Shown one piece after another: positions 9,505 to 18,605 of a stretch of DNA of 64,000 bases; within the stretch, counting starts at the first letter, position 1; every line of letters starts with the position of its first letter. The translations under genes were made by a program, and so were the position numbers. The notes below the pieces were generated by a model. That model was not told the DNA's origin and did no database searches. It was given only the letters and a program-made list of their open reading frames with translations. This stretch comes from Pantoea ananatis LMG 2665 (lineage in GTDB: Bacteria > Pseudomonadota > Gammaproteobacteria > Enterobacterales > Enterobacteriaceae). The stretch is taken from assembly GCF_000710035.2 (NCBI RefSeq), contig NZ_JMJJ01000004.1, positions 930,001 through 994,000 of the forward strand. Direction: 5' to 3'.

Positions 9505-10410
9505 ATGTGGTCTGAATATGCGCTTGAAGTGGTTGATGCGGTCGCGCGTGGCGGCAGTTTCAGTGCTGCGGCCCAGGAGTTGCACCGTGTGCCTTCTGCC
9601 ATCAGCTATACCGTTCGCCAGCTTGAAACCTGGCTGGCGGTACCGCTGTTTGAACGGCAGCACCGGGAGGTTGTTTTGACACCTGCGGGCGAACATTTTG
9701 TGCGAGAAGGCCGCAGCGTCATCAAAAAAATGGATGCCACGCGCCGTCAGTGCCAGCAACTGGCCAACGGCTGGCGAGGGCAAATCGCGATTGCGGTGGA
9801 CTGCATTGTGAAACCGCACCGAACCCGTCAGTTCGTCAGGGATTTCTACCGCCACTTTCCGGATATGGAGCTCCACATCAGTTATGAAGTGTTTAACGGC
9901 GTATGGGATGCGCTGGCTGACGGAAGAGTCGAGGTCGCAATAGGCGCGACTCAGGCGATTCCGGTGGGCGGGCGGTTTGCTTTCCGCGATATGGGAACCC
10001 TGAACTGGCGCTGCATCGTCGCGCGGGAACATCCGTTAACCCAGGTCGCCCGGCTGGATGATGAGGCGTTGCGCAACTGGCCTTCGCTGGTGCTGGAAGA
10101 CACCTCGCGTGCGTTACCGCGCCGTATGACCTGGGCTCTGGATAATCAACGCCGACTGGTGGTGCCTGAATGGCAGACCGGGCTGGACTGCGTCCGGTCC
10201 GGGCTGTGCGTCGCAATGGTGCCGGGGCACTTAGCCCGCCCGCTACTGGACAGCGGCGAAGTGACCGAACTTAACTTGCCCCAGCCTTTTCCAGAAAGTC
10301 CCTGCTGCGTCAGTTGGGCGGAAGATCGCGCATCACCGGCATTGGGCTGGTTGCTCAATTACCTGGGTGATGCGCAAACGCTCAATCAGGAGTGGTTGAG
10401 CGAGGATTAG
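9505..10410 (+). CDS. punR: LysR-type regulator PunR (YdhB), activator of punC
   Basis: This 301-aa LysR regulator has an N-terminal winged HTH ([20 protein letters not shown] then [17 protein letters not shown]) and a C-terminal substrate-binding domain. In E. coli PunR activates the purine transporter punC. The divergent arrangement with punC is conserved here. The ATG at 9505 follows an AAAGGCAAG ribosome binding region. Its 3' end overlaps the 3' end of purR by 4 bp (10407-10410), tail to tail. Confidence 0.92.
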   Translation: MWSEYALEVVDAVARGGSFSAAAQELHRVPSAISYTVRQLETWLAVPLFERQHREVVLTPAGEHFVREGRSVIKKMDATRRQCQQLANGWRGQIAIAVDCIVKPHRTRQFVRDFYRHFPDMELHISYEVFNGVWDALADGRVEVAIGATQAIPVGGRFAFRDMGTLNWRCIVAREHPLTQVARLDDEALRNWPSLVLEDTSRALPRRMTWALDNQRRLVVPEWQTGLDCVRSGLCVAMVPGHLARPLLDSGEVTELNLPQPFPESPCCVSWAEDRASPALGWLLNYLGDAQTLNQEWLSED

Positions 10411-11432
10411 CGACGGTAGTCGCGATAGGGACCGTAGCCTACAGAGCGTCGCTCAATCAGTGTCGGATGCACTTCGATGGTTTGCGACTCTTCACGCTTG
10501 CTGGTAATGCGGTCCAGCAGCATCTCCAGAGCCTTCTCCCCCAGTTGCGCTTTTGGCTGGTGCACGGTAGTGAGTGCAGGCGTGAAATAGCGTGCGTTGC
10601 GCACATTATCGTAGCCAATCACCGAAATATCCTGCGGGACGCGCAGGCCCATTTCATCGGCGGCACAGATAGCGCCCATGGCCATAATATCGCCACCGCA
10701 GAACACCGCGCTTGGGCGCTGCTTCTGCGACAGAATTTGCTGCATAGCCTGATACCCGGATTCAGGCTCGAAATCGCCCTGCACAATCCACTCTGAACGC
10801 GGCTGAATACCGGCTTCTTCCAGCGCCTTGAGGAAACCGGCATGACGGCCACCACCGGTGTTACGTTCCATTTGCCCTGGAATGGCGCCAATATCGCGAT
10901 GCCCGCGTTCGATGAGGTAGCGGCCGGCCAGATAACCGCCCTGAAACGCATTATCCAGCACCGTGTCAGTAAAATCGGCACGGGATTCGCCCCAGTCCAT
11001 GACCACCATGGGAATATTGCGGTTGGCTTCCAGCATTTGCAGCAAATCATCCGGGTACTCAGAACACATGACCAGCAGCCCATCGACGCGCTTCTGCGCC
11101 ATCATCGAGAGGTAGGCACGCTGTTTTTGCAGGTCGTTATGCGCGTTGCCTAAAATCAGGGTGTAGCCTTTATCAAAGCAGTGATTCTCCACGGCTTCAA
11201 TAATTTCAGCGAAATAGGGCGCCTCGCTGGAGGTGGCCAAAAGGCCCAGCGTTTTGGTGTGATTCACCTTCAGGCTGCGTGCTACGGCGCTGGGTGAATA
11301 ATGTAATTCCCGAATCGCTTCCCAGACCGCTTCGCGGGTATCTTCTGCGACAAAGCGCGTCTTATTGATGACGTGAGAAACGGTTGTGGTAGAGACGCCT
11401 GCACGTTTCGCCACATCTTTAATTGTTGCCAT
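10407..11432 (-). CDS. purR: Purine repressor PurR (LacI family)
   Basis: PurR represses the purine biosynthetic regulon when hypoxanthine or guanine is bound. From the ATG at 11432 the protein is 341 aa, the E. coli length, starting [20 protein letters not shown], which is the LacI-type HTH, followed by the hinge helix [10 protein letters not shown] and the periplasmic-binding-like core. A start 60 codons upstream is in frame but has no homology. A half-conserved PUR box lies 45 bp upstream, consistent with the autoregulation seen in E. coli. Confidence 0.98.
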   Translation of the reverse strand: MATIKDVAKRAGVSTTTVSHVINKTRFVAEDTREAVWEAIRELHYSPSAVARSLKVNHTKTLGLLATSSEAPYFAEIIEAVENHCFDKGYTLILGNAHNDLQKQRAYLSMMAQKRVDGLLVMCSEYPDDLLQMLEANRNIPMVVMDWGESRADFTDTVLDNAFQGGYLAGRYLIERGHRDIGAIPGQMERNTGGGRHAGFLKALEEAGIQPRSEWIVQGDFEPESGYQAMQQILSQKQRPSAVFCGGDIMAMGAICAADEMGLRVPQDISVIGYDNVRNARYFTPALTTVHQPKAQLGEKALEMLLDRITSKREESQTIEVHPTLIERRSVGYGPYRDYRR

Positions 11433-11476
11433 GAAAATCGAACTCCCGGGCTTATCTAACCTGTTGATAAGCATGT

Positions 11477-11492
11477 TGTTAAACGTTTGCGT
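11477..11492. promoter_or_regulatory. Candidate PurR operator in the purR leader
   Basis: The right half AACGTTTGCGT of the PUR box consensus (ACGCAAACGTTTGCGT) is intact, while the left arm is degenerate (TGTT in place of ACGC), giving 12 of 16 matches. Its position just upstream of purR fits autorepression. Confidence 0.6.
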
Positions 11493-11712
11493 CAGCGGAC
11501 GGTTATTTCTGCAAAAAAATCGTTTTTCTGACCGGTTATGGGGCATCGGGGCAGGAAATAACGGTTGAAAAGGGTGCTGACGCAACCGATGTTGCGCGCT
11601 GTTGCGCAACAAAGAGGGGATTCTAACAAGGCTGCACGGATAAAACGAGATTTTTACCCACGCGTGTGGGAAAATGCTTAACCCCTACTAAAATTGTGCC
11701 TAAGGAGTTGTG

Positions 11713-11802
11713 ATGAGTACCGATCTGAAACTGTCATTGATGACCACGGCGGCTGCACTGTTGATGATTATTGCGTTCAGCTTTACCGCCATTCTGAACT
11801 AA
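11713..11802 (+). CDS. ynhF: Small membrane protein YnhF
   Basis: This 29-aa protein begins MSTDLKLSLMTT and ends in FTAILN, with a single hydrophobic helix (about residues 8-28). It aligns with E. coli YnhF, a 29-aa stress-related inner-membrane peptide encoded next to purR. The ATG is preceded by TAAGGAG with ideal spacing. In E. coli, ydhP and sodB lie between ynhF and mepH; here mepH follows directly. Its function is not known. Confidence 0.9.
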   Translation: MSTDLKLSLMTTAAALLMIIAFSFTAILN

Positions 11803-11803
11803 T

Positions 11804-11836
11804 AAAAAAGCCGGGAAGGTTTCCCTGTCCCGGCTG
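11804..11836 (-). terminator. Terminator after mepH
   Basis: AGCCGGGA and TCCCGGCT form an 8-bp stem. On the minus strand it is followed by a run of T (the A-run at 11803-11809), so it would end mepH transcription. It immediately follows the ynhF stop and may also serve that gene weakly. Confidence 0.8.
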
Positions 11837-11866
11837 CGTTCCGTCGGTATGACGGAGGAGTGACGT

Positions 11867-12688
11867 TTAGCGAACGGTTTTTGGCGTCATGACGCGACGC
11901 GCACCAATATAGTGGCGCTGCCAGTAATCTTCGCTTAACGCACTGATTTGAATGTCCTTTCCGGTACGCGGTGACTGAATAAATTTACCGTTACCCAGGT
12001 AAACACCCACGTGGTCGGCCGTGCCACGTCCGTTGATGCGGAAAAACACCAGATCGCCTTTCTCCAGCGCTTCCCGATTCACCGGCGCGGCATCCCGCAG
12101 GTGATACATTTCATTTGCAGTACGCGGAATTTTAAATTTCACCACATCTTTGTAGGCGTACCACACCAGGCCGCTGCAGTCGAAACCGGTATGCGGCGAT
12201 TTTCCGCCCCACTGGTAGCGCTTGCCCAGCTGTCCCATCAGTTTCGCCATCGCCGTTTCACGTGCTTTTTGATAGCGCTGACGGTGTGCGTTGCTCATTT
12301 TGATGGTGCCGGTATCCTTGCTGTCCGCTTTCGCCACCTTCACCGCGCGTTGATGACCATAGCGTTTCTTGCTGGTGGCATTGGCCGCCACTTTTTTTGT
12401 GAGCTTCTTGTGTGAATCAGTCGCTTTGGTCAGGGTTTTGTGAGAGGCAACCGCGTGAGAGGGATTTTTACTGGTTTTAAGCGTTTTGCTGGATTTCTGC
12501 TCTGCGGAGGAACGGCTTTTTTTCGCCGAAGCTTTAACCGTGCGTCGCTTGCGCCGCTCATCTTCGCGCGCACTTTTTTTCTCTACCTTATGCAAGCTGG
12601 CCTTAACCGGCGCCTGCGGTGATGCAGAGGCGACGTTAAAGAACAGTTGCGCAAAAGCCAGAATAAGAAGCGTAATAATTGAACGCAT
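11867..12688 (-). CDS. mepH: Peptidoglycan DD-endopeptidase MepH (YdhO, NlpC/P60)
   Basis: MepH cleaves D-Ala-mDAP cross-links, helping peptidoglycan expand. The 273-aa protein (E. coli 271) has a signal peptide (about 1-22, ending ASAS), a long Lys/Ser/Ala-rich basic linker (about 25-125) and a C-terminal NlpC/P60 domain. The catalytic cysteine is in FDCSGLVWYAY and the catalytic histidine in TADHVGVYLG. It is divergent from grxD. A 360-bp AT-rich space with no gene that I can see separates the two starts. Confidence 0.93.
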   Translation of the reverse strand: MRSIITLLILAFAQLFFNVASASPQAPVKASLHKVEKKSAREDERRKRRTVKASAKKSRSSAEQKSSKTLKTSKNPSHAVASHKTLTKATDSHKKLTKKVAANATSKKRYGHQRAVKVAKADSKDTGTIKMSNAHRQRYQKARETAMAKLMGQLGKRYQWGGKSPHTGFDCSGLVWYAYKDVVKFKIPRTANEMYHLRDAAPVNREALEKGDLVFFRINGRGTADHVGVYLGNGKFIQSPRTGKDIQISALSEDYWQRHYIGARRVMTPKTVR

Positions 12689-13055
12689 AGTCCGTTTACT
12701 GGTTAAGCTGTCAGGTTCAACAGATATCTGACAAGGTTAAGAAAAATCTGATCAACGATCAGCGCCGAAGACATTCTAGTCCAGTTTTTTTTAAAACAGT
12801 AAGTCCTTTTTTTATTAATTAATAACTTGGGTAAAAAGCAGGCATAAATAAGTAATTTCAGCAGGTTAACTCAGCAAAATTATTGCAAATTATTAATGCA
12901 TTCACCTTTTGGGTCCCGATGAGCGGGTGGATAGCGCGCAAGCGGACTTAACAAACATGGCGGTTTGCCCTAACGGGAAGAAAATCTCATTTTCAGTCCT
13001 GAAGGGAAGTCGCTACAATAAAGAAACACGAAGTGACGAATTAAGGAAGGCAATA

Positions 13056-13388
13056 ATGAGTACTGTAGAAAAAATTCAGCGCCAGATCGCAGAAAACCCG
13101 ATCCTGCTGTACATGAAAGGTTCGCCGAAACTGCCAAGCTGCGGTTTCTCTGCCCAGGCGGTTCAGGCGCTGTCTGCCTGTGGTGAGCGCTTCGCTTACG
13201 TGGATATTCTGCAGAACCCGGATATTCGCGCAGAGCTGCCAAAGTATGCTAACTGGCCAACCTTCCCTCAGCTGTGGGTCGATGGCGAACTGGTTGGCGG
13301 CTGCGACATTATTGTTGAGATGTTCCAGCGTGGCGAATTACAACCGCTGGTCAAAGAAACCGCAGAGAAGTTTAAAGAAGCGGAATAA
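13056..13388 (+). CDS. grxD: Monothiol glutaredoxin GrxD (Grx4)
   Basis: GrxD carries and transfers [2Fe-2S] clusters together with BolA-type partners. From the ATG at 13056 it is 110 aa (E. coli 115), starting MSTVEKIQRQIAENPI; a longer in-frame start upstream lacks homology, and GGAAGG precedes the chosen ATG. The monothiol motif CGFS (in SPKLPSCGFSAQ) and the glutathione-binding WPTFPQLW and GGCDI stretches are present. It is convergent with rnt. In E. coli, lhr lies between rnt and grxD; it is absent here. Confidence 0.98.
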   Translation: MSTVEKIQRQIAENPILLYMKGSPKLPSCGFSAQAVQALSACGERFAYVDILQNPDIRAELPKYANWPTFPQLWVDGELVGGCDIIVEMFQRGELQPLVKETAEKFKEAE

Positions 13389-13390
13389 TA

Positions 13391-13417
13391 AAAAAGGCCG
13401 ACATCGTCGGCCTTTTC
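13391..13417. terminator. Bidirectional terminator between grxD and rnt
   Basis: AAAAAGGCCGAC, ATC and GTCGGCCTTTT form a strong stem with U-tracts on both strands between the convergent stops of grxD and rnt. Confidence 0.9.
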
Positions 13418-13433
13418 TTCGTTTAACGGGCGT

Positions 13434-14105
13434 TTACTCCGCCGCGCCCTGATATTCTGTTGCCTCTTCCGCTAGAGCCAGCGGCCAGCCTCCCAGACGT
13501 TTCCAGCGATTGACCAGTTCGCAGAACAGCGTGGCCGTTTGCTGCGTGTCATACAGCGCAGAGTGCGCCTGACTGCTGTCAAATTCCATCCCTGCCGCTT
13601 TGCAGGCTTTGGCCAGTACCGTCTGACCCAGCACTAACCCGCTCAGGGCGGCCGTGTCGAAAGTGGCAAAAGGATGAAACGGATTCCGTTTCAGGCTGGC
13701 GCGTTCGGCGGCGGCATTCATAAAATTAAGATCGAAGGTCGCATTATGCGCCACCATGATCGCTCGATTGCACCCGGTATCTTTAATGCCTTTGCGCACC
13801 AGTTTAAAAATGGCATGCAAGGCTTCGTATTCGCTCACCGCGCCCCGTAACGGATTGCTGGGATCGATGCCGGTAAAGGCAAGGGCTTCCGGATGCAGCA
13901 GAGCGCCGACAAAAGGTTCAACATGAAAATGCAGTGTCTGGTCGTGATGAAGCCAACCCTCGTCATCCATTTTCAGCGTAATGGCCGCGACTTCCAGCAG
14001 CGCATCGGTTTGCGCATTGAAGCCCGCCGTTTCCACATCGATAACCACGGGATAGAAACCACGAAAGCGTTGATTGAGTGCGTTGGGGGAAGACGATTCA
14101 GACAT
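13434..14105 (-). CDS. rnt: Ribonuclease T
   Basis: RNase T is a DEDD-family 3'-5' exonuclease that trims tRNA and other stable RNA 3' ends and takes part in tRNA end turnover. From the ATG at 14105 it is 223 aa (E. coli 215), with Exo I motif VIDVETAGF, Exo II around [13 protein letters not shown] and Exo [15 protein letters not shown], giving the DEDDh catalytic set. An in-frame start 14 codons upstream is unlikely since homology starts after MSESS. The gene lies between gloA and grxD. Confidence 0.97.
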   Translation of the reverse strand: MSESSSPNALNQRFRGFYPVVIDVETAGFNAQTDALLEVAAITLKMDDEGWLHHDQTLHFHVEPFVGALLHPEALAFTGIDPSNPLRGAVSEYEALHAIFKLVRKGIKDTGCNRAIMVAHNATFDLNFMNAAAERASLKRNPFHPFATFDTAALSGLVLGQTVLAKACKAAGMEFDSSQAHSALYDTQQTATLFCELVNRWKRLGGWPLALAEEATEYQGAAE

Positions 14106-14190
14106 CAGGATCTCATTGCAGAAAAAGGGCAGCGCGTAGTATGCCAAAAAAGCGCCCCGTCTGCAGCAGGTACAGGTAAGGGAAGCGAGA

Positions 14191-14215
14191 ATCAGCCCGC
14201 GTTGCGCGGGCTGAT
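14191..14215. terminator. Strong hairpin downstream of gloA
   Basis: ATCAGCCCGCG, TTG and CGCGGGCTGAT form a perfect 11-bp stem just beyond the gloA stop, on the path to rnt. The U-tract is poor, so it may act as an mRNA-stabilising 3' structure as well as a terminator. Confidence 0.6.
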
Positions 14216-14224
14216 GTTGACGGC

Positions 14225-14632
14225 TTAGCTGCCGAGGCCGTGTCCGGCATGTTTATTTTCGATCAGTTCGATTTTATAACCGTCTGGATCTTCAACAAAG
14301 GCAATGATCGTGGTGCCACCTTTGACCGGGCCGGCTTCACGCGTCACGTTACCGCCGTCGTTACGGATGCGCTCGCAGGTTGCGGCAACATCATCAACGC
14401 CCAACGCGATGTGACCATAAGCGTTACCGAGATCGTAGCTGTCAACGCCCCAGTTGTAGGTCAGCTCAATAACGGCACCTTCGCTCTCTTCGGTGTAGCC
14501 CACAAACGCCAGGGTATATTTATATTCAGCGTTTTCGCTTTGGCGAAGCAGGCGCATGCCCAGCACGCGAGTGTAAAAATCAATGGAGCGTTGCAAATCG
14601 CCAACGCGCAGCATGGTATGAAGTAAACGCAT
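14225..14632 (-). CDS. gloA: Lactoylglutathione lyase (glyoxalase I)
   Basis: GloA isomerises the hemithioacetal of methylglyoxal and glutathione to S-lactoylglutathione. The protein is 135 aa, the E. coli length, with two beta-alpha-beta-beta-beta modules. The Ni2+ ligands of E. coli GloA (His5, Glu56, His74, Glu122) correspond to [22 protein letters not shown] and YKIELIE. It follows nemA in the same direction as in the E. coli nemRA-gloA arrangement, in which NemR controls all three. A hairpin at 14712-14734 lies between nemA and gloA, so part of gloA transcription may be separate. Confidence 0.98.
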   Translation of the reverse strand: MRLLHTMLRVGDLQRSIDFYTRVLGMRLLRQSENAEYKYTLAFVGYTEESEGAVIELTYNWGVDSYDLGNAYGHIALGVDDVAATCERIRNDGGNVTREAGPVKGGTTIIAFVEDPDGYKIELIENKHAGHGLGS

Positions 14633-14711
14633 AGCTTCCTCTTTTGAAAAACGTCATCCCCGGATGACACAAACACTCAGTATAGCGACGATAATCGCCA
14701 AAGAATAACCG

Positions 14712-14734
14712 CAGCCGTGAAAGACTCACGGCTG
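14712..14734 (-). terminator. Hairpin between nemA and gloA
   Basis: CAGCCGTGA and TCACGGCTG form a 9-bp stem with a 5-nt loop. On the minus strand it is followed by CGGTTATTCTTT, a moderate U-tract, so it may partly terminate nemA transcripts before gloA. Confidence 0.6.
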
Positions 14735-14742
14735 CCTGCGTT

Positions 14743-15840
14743 TTACAGTGCAGGATAGTCAGTATAGCCTTCAGCGCCGCCACCGTAGAAGGATTCGGGA
14801 CGCTGTGGATTCAGTGGTGCATCTTGTTGTAAACGCTGGGCCAGATCCGGGTTAGCGATGTAATCCCGACCAAAGGCAACGGCATCGATCAAGCCGCGGC
14901 TGATAAGATCATCCGCTTTCTCAACGGTGTAAGCGCCAGCGCCAATAATTACGCCCGGGAAGGTATCACGGACTTTCTGACGGAAGGCGTCGCTGTAAGG
15001 TGTACCGCCTGCCCAGTCAGGTTCTGACATATGCAGATAGGCAATCTTGCGTTTCGCCAGTTCAGCGATGTACCACAGTGCATCTTCTTCTTCGTTCGGG
15101 CCATTATCCAGGTTCTGGAAGCTGCCGACAGGAGAGACACGGATACCAACACGATCCGCTGACCAGTTGGCAATCGCGGCATCGACCACTTCAAGCGCAA
15201 AACGTCCGCGTTTCTCAACGCTGCCGCCGTACTCATCGGTACGCTGATTCGAGGACGGTGACAGGAACTGGTGCATCAGATAGCCGTGAGCGGAGTGCAG
15301 TTCCAGCATGTCGAAGTCTGCTTCCCGCGCATTGGCAGCGGCCTGACCAAAATCGGCAACGATTTGCTGAATTTCACTGATGCTCAGTTCGCGCGGCACT
15401 GAGGTATCTTCGCGATACACGCTGCCGTCTTCGGCACGCAGGGAAGTGCGTGTGCCTGCAGGAATCGCCGAAGGCGCAACCGGCGCTTTACCTTCCGGCT
15501 GGACGCTGTTATGTGAAATACGGCCGGTGTGCCACAGCTGTACGGCACTGTGTCCGCCTGCCTGGTGGATACCTTCGTTAATATTTTTCCACGCGGCGAT
15601 TTGCGGCTGGGTGTGTAAACCCGGCGCACCCGCATAACCTTTGGCCTGGAAAGAAATCTGGGTAGCTTCGGTAATAATCAGGCCCGCCCCCGCGCGCTGA
15701 CGATAGTATTCGGCCATCAACGGCGTCGGGATATCGCCTGGCTCAATGCTACGCAAGCGCGTCAGCGGGGCCATAAAGACACGATTAGGCACGGTAATTG
15801 CGCCAACTTTTAGCGGACGAAACAGCTGAGTACTCGCCAT
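14743..15840 (-). CDS. nemA: N-ethylmaleimide reductase NemA (Old Yellow Enzyme)
   Basis: NemA is an FMN-dependent, NADPH-using flavoenzyme that reduces N-ethylmaleimide, nitrate esters, chromate and other electrophiles. The 365-aa TIM-barrel protein (E. coli 365) begins with [25 protein letters not shown] and has [20 protein letters not shown] and the C-terminal FMN-phosphate motif [12 protein letters not shown] followed by [12 protein letters not shown]. It lies 46 bp downstream of nemR. A palindrome at 15856-15872, similar to the NemR box, lies in that gap. Confidence 0.97.
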   Translation of the reverse strand: MASTQLFRPLKVGAITVPNRVFMAPLTRLRSIEPGDIPTPLMAEYYRQRAGAGLIITEATQISFQAKGYAGAPGLHTQPQIAAWKNINEGIHQAGGHSAVQLWHTGRISHNSVQPEGKAPVAPSAIPAGTRTSLRAEDGSVYREDTSVPRELSISEIQQIVADFGQAAANAREADFDMLELHSAHGYLMHQFLSPSSNQRTDEYGGSVEKRGRFALEVVDAAIANWSADRVGIRVSPVGSFQNLDNGPNEEEDALWYIAELAKRKIAYLHMSEPDWAGGTPYSDAFRQKVRDTFPGVIIGAGAYTVEKADDLISRGLIDAVAFGRDYIANPDLAQRLQQDAPLNPQRPESFYGGGAEGYTDYPAL

Positions 15841-15855
15841 AACAACTCCTTTTAA

Positions 15856-15872
15856 GTAGACCGGTCGTCTAC
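15856..15872. promoter_or_regulatory. Second candidate NemR operator, between nemR and nemA
   Basis: GTAGAC, a 5-bp spacer and GTCTAC form a perfect 6-bp palindrome that resembles the NemR box upstream of nemR (TAGACC/GGTCTA). It lies 16 bp upstream of the nemA start and could give nemA separate control. Confidence 0.6.
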
Positions 15873-15886
15873 AAATTGTGGTTTTT

Positions 15887-16489
15887 TTAAACCAGTGGCG
15901 CTTTCAGCCACTGTTCGATGGTAATAAACGCCAGCCGCAGGGGCTGTGCCTTACGGGAAAGCTTGCTTTGCAAACTGGCACCGAGCCACAAGACATAGAG
16001 TAGCTCTGCCAGCTGTTCAGGCGGATGCGGCAATATCAGTCCTTCTTCCTGCTGTGCCGTCGTTAAGGCGCGGCTATAAGCCGCGATAACATGACTGGCA
16101 CCGTGCTGCAGGGCACCGCGCATGGGTTCAGACAGGTCGCAAACTTCAGCCGACAGTTTCACACTCAGACAACCGACGATGTGCCCCTGTTGTTCAAACA
16201 CCGCAAGCGCATGTCTGAAATGGTCTAACAATCGTTCTCTCACCGTGCCCGCTGGCTGAGACAACTGTTGCTCTACCTCATGCAGGTAGCGGACAAAGTA
16301 GCGCTCAAGCAGGGCAACGCCAAACGCTTCTTTTGACGGGAAATAGTAATAAAACGACCCTTTCGGAATGGCCGCCTGTGTCAGCAGCTGACTCAGCCCC
16401 ATGGCGGTAAATCCGCGCTGCAGGCAAAGCTTCTCGCCCGTTATCAGCAGGTGTTCACGTGTTTCATGACGTTGTGGCATCTTGTTCAT
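15887..16489 (-). CDS. nemR: TetR-family redox/electrophile-sensing repressor NemR
   Basis: NemR represses nemA and gloA and releases DNA when its cysteines react with electrophiles, quinones or hypochlorite. The 200-aa protein (E. coli 199) has an N-terminal TetR HTH ([23 protein letters not shown], residues about 31-53) and a ligand domain. Cys107 (IVGCLSV) probably corresponds to the sensing Cys106 of E. coli; Cys22 and Cys117 are also conserved. It is the first gene of nemRA, with a perfect palindromic operator at 16504-16519. Confidence 0.95.
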   Translation of the reverse strand: MNKMPQRHETREHLLITGEKLCLQRGFTAMGLSQLLTQAAIPKGSFYYYFPSKEAFGVALLERYFVRYLHEVEQQLSQPAGTVRERLLDHFRHALAVFEQQGHIVGCLSVKLSAEVCDLSEPMRGALQHGASHVIAAYSRALTTAQQEEGLILPHPPEQLAELLYVLWLGASLQSKLSRKAQPLRLAFITIEQWLKAPLV

Positions 16490-16503
16490 GGGCTTTATCC
16501 TGG

Positions 16504-16519
16504 TAGACCAATCGGTCTA
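16504..16519. promoter_or_regulatory. NemR box upstream of nemR
   Basis: TAGACC, AATC and GGTCTA form a perfect 6-bp inverted repeat 15 bp upstream of the nemR start. It matches the architecture of the NemR-binding palindrome known from E. coli. Confidence 0.85.
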
Positions 16520-16664
16520 ATGCAAATTTTAATCGCGGGACAGGCACAGAGTGTTAAATCATCACGTATTGAAAGTGAATAAATCGTCCTTGTTGTGATT
16601 ATTTCTTGCACAATCGCACCAGTCTGTCTTCAATAGAGGGATGCACGTTTTAGCGGGGGCAGTT

Positions 16665-16904
16665 GTGGCAGAGCAGCTTGAGTTTTTTCCGGTTCCCAGT
16701 CCATGCCGGAGTATTTGTCAGACAGATTCACGTGGCTATTGTCTCGGTTGCCTGCGCAGCCGCGACGAGCGTTTTAACTGGATGCGCTATACCGACAGCC
16801 AGAAACGTGACGTGCTGCGCCTTTGCCATCAGCGCCGCCTGCGTATGCTGCGTCAGCAGCATAAGGATGAGCCTCAGGAACCCCAGCAACCGACCTTGTT
16901 CTGA
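16665..16904 (+). CDS. ydhL: DUF1289 protein YdhL
   Basis: A small cytoplasmic protein with a cysteine cluster (SPCRSICQTDSRGYCLGCLRSRDE) typical of DUF1289, probably a metal or Fe-S binding site. The chosen GTG start gives AEQLEFFP at the N-terminus and a 79-aa protein, exactly like E. coli YdhL, and has GGGGGC upstream. An ATG 8 codons earlier is also possible. It is divergent from nemR and lies 68 bp upstream of ydhF. Its function is not known. Confidence 0.88.
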   Translation: MAEQLEFFPVPSPCRSICQTDSRGYCLGCLRSRDERFNWMRYTDSQKRDVLRLCHQRRLRMLRQQHKDEPQEPQQPTLF

Positions 16905-16972
16905 CCCCCGCACGATTTCCGTTATACTCCCTGACAGACAACCAGCCGCTTTTGTGTCAAAGGGAGAACACG

Positions 16973-17869
16973 ATGTTACAACCGCAAGCTATTGCGCCAC
17001 AGGGCCCTCACTTTTCCCCGCTGATTATGGGCTACTGGCGCCTGATGGAGTGGGACATGACTCCACAGCAACGGGTCGCCTTTATTGAACACCATCTTTC
17101 ACTGGGGATTTCCACGGTCGATCATGCCGATATTTATGGTGATTACCGTTGCGAGGCGGCGTTTGGTGAAGCATTAAAACAGGCACCCTCGCTGCGCCAG
17201 CGGCTTCAGATTGTCACGAAATGCGGCATTGCGACGCGCGCCAAACCCGAACATCAGATTGGCCATTACATCACCGATACCGCACACATTCTTGCCAGCG
17301 CAGAGCGTTCGCTGCAGGCTTTTCACACCGATTATCTCGACCTCCTGTTGATTCATCGGCCCGATCCCCTTATGGACGCCGATGACGTTGCCGAGGCGTT
17401 TCTTCAACTGCATCAGGCCGGTAAAGTGCTTCATTTCGGCGTGTCCAATTTTACACCTGCGCAGTTTGCCCTGTTGCAGTCGCGTCTGCCTTTTAGCCTG
17501 GTCACTAATCAACTTGAAATCTCTCCCGTTCAGCAAAACGTGCTGCTGGATGGTTCGCTGGATCACTGCCAGCAGCAACGCCTGCGCCCTATGGCATGGT
17601 CCTGTCTCGGGGGCGGACGTCTGTTCAGCGATCCCCATTTCCAGCCGTTGCGCGACGAGCTGGCGCGGGTCCGAGAGGAGACAGGCGCATCCAGTCTGGA
17701 ACAGGTCGTCTACGCGTGGGTGATGCGCTTGCCGAGCAAGCCGTTACCTATCATCGGCTCCGGCAAAATCCAGCGCGTCACCGAGGCGGCGGGGGCCGTG
17801 GATCTGTCGCTCAGTCGCCAACAGTGGTTCCGTATTCGTAAAGCAGCGCTGGGCTACGACGTACCCTGA
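16973..17869 (+). CDS. ydhF: Aldo-keto reductase family oxidoreductase YdhF
   Basis: A 298-aa (beta/alpha)8-barrel NADPH-dependent oxidoreductase of unknown substrate. From the ATG at 16973, which has AGGGAG upstream, the length equals that of E. coli YdhF. The active-site Tyr is in DHADIYGDYRCE, the Lys in TKCGIA and the His in LLIHRPDP, in the usual AKR order; GSGKIQRV near the end is the cofactor-phosphate-binding loop. It is followed by sodC with an 81-bp gap. Confidence 0.93.
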   Translation: MLQPQAIAPQGPHFSPLIMGYWRLMEWDMTPQQRVAFIEHHLSLGISTVDHADIYGDYRCEAAFGEALKQAPSLRQRLQIVTKCGIATRAKPEHQIGHYITDTAHILASAERSLQAFHTDYLDLLLIHRPDPLMDADDVAEAFLQLHQAGKVLHFGVSNFTPAQFALLQSRLPFSLVTNQLEISPVQQNVLLDGSLDHCQQQRLRPMAWSCLGGGRLFSDPHFQPLRDELARVREETGASSLEQVVYAWVMRLPSKPLPIIGSGKIQRVTEAAGAVDLSLSRQQWFRIRKAALGYDVP

Positions 17870-17950
17870 GCGTAAACATTCGTCAATTTGCGGCAATCTT
17901 TGCGCACTGAGGCCAGGCTTAAGCTGAACCCAGAGCACTAAGGAGCCACA

Positions 17951-18469
17951 ATGAAAGTGAAAACTATCGCGTTGTTGACGCTGTTAACCTGCGGCGCAGC
18001 CCAGGCCGCCAGTGAAGAGGTGACGATTCATGAGGTGTCGCCGCAGGGTATCGGCAAATCTGTTGGCACGGTGAAGATCGAAGAAACGCAATATGGTTTG
18101 CAGTTTACGCCCATGCTGGCGGGGCTAAAACCGGGCATCCACGGCTTCCATGTCCATGCAAAAGGCAGCTGTGAACCAGGTGAATCAGAGGGGAAAACGG
18201 TGGCCGCGGGCGCGGCGGGTGGTCATCTGGACCCGGATAATACCGGTAAACATCTCGGACCCTACGGTGAAGGTCACTTAGGGGACCTGCCAGCGCTCTA
18301 CGTGGATGACCAGGGCAAGGCCAGCTATCCCGTGCTGGCACCCCGGATCAAAAACCTGAGTGAGATAAAAGGCAAGGCACTGATGGTTCACGTGGGCGGC
18401 GATAATCACGCGGATCACCCGAAACCGCTCGGCGGCGGCGGGGCACGCTTTGCCTGCGGCGTAATCTGA
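17951..18469 (+). CDS. sodC: Periplasmic Cu/Zn superoxide dismutase SodC
   Basis: SodC dismutates superoxide in the periplasm. The 172-aa protein (E. coli 173) has a signal peptide ending in AAQA (about residue 20). Copper and zinc ligands lie in GFHVHAKGSCE, GGHLDPDNTGKHLGP and the late MVHVGGDNHADHP, and RFACGVI carries the disulfide cysteine and active-site Arg region. The ATG follows TAAGGAG. It is monocistronic downstream of ydhF as in E. coli. Confidence 0.97.
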   Translation: MKVKTIALLTLLTCGAAQAASEEVTIHEVSPQGIGKSVGTVKIEETQYGLQFTPMLAGLKPGIHGFHVHAKGSCEPGESEGKTVAAGAAGGHLDPDNTGKHLGPYGEGHLGDLPALYVDDQGKASYPVLAPRIKNLSEIKGKALMVHVGGDNHADHPKPLGGGGARFACGVI

Positions 18470-18605
18470 TCAGATAGTCTGGCGGCATCGGTTGCCGCCA
18501 GCATGGCTTTTCGTACGTTGAAGATTTGTTGTAGCATCATGCCTTCATTCCCCCCTATGATACTGATTCCCGTCATAAAGCCTGACAACCTGAGGAGCAG
18601 GGTAA

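Noticed and set aside
11433..11612. N-terminal extension of PurR
   Set aside because: The HTH begins right at [12 protein letters not shown]; the extension overlaps the operator region and has no homology.
12909..13055. N-terminal extension of GrxD from an upstream in-frame start
   Set aside because: Homology to E. coli GrxD begins exactly at the ATG at 13056, which has a good ribosome binding site. The extra 49 residues match nothing.
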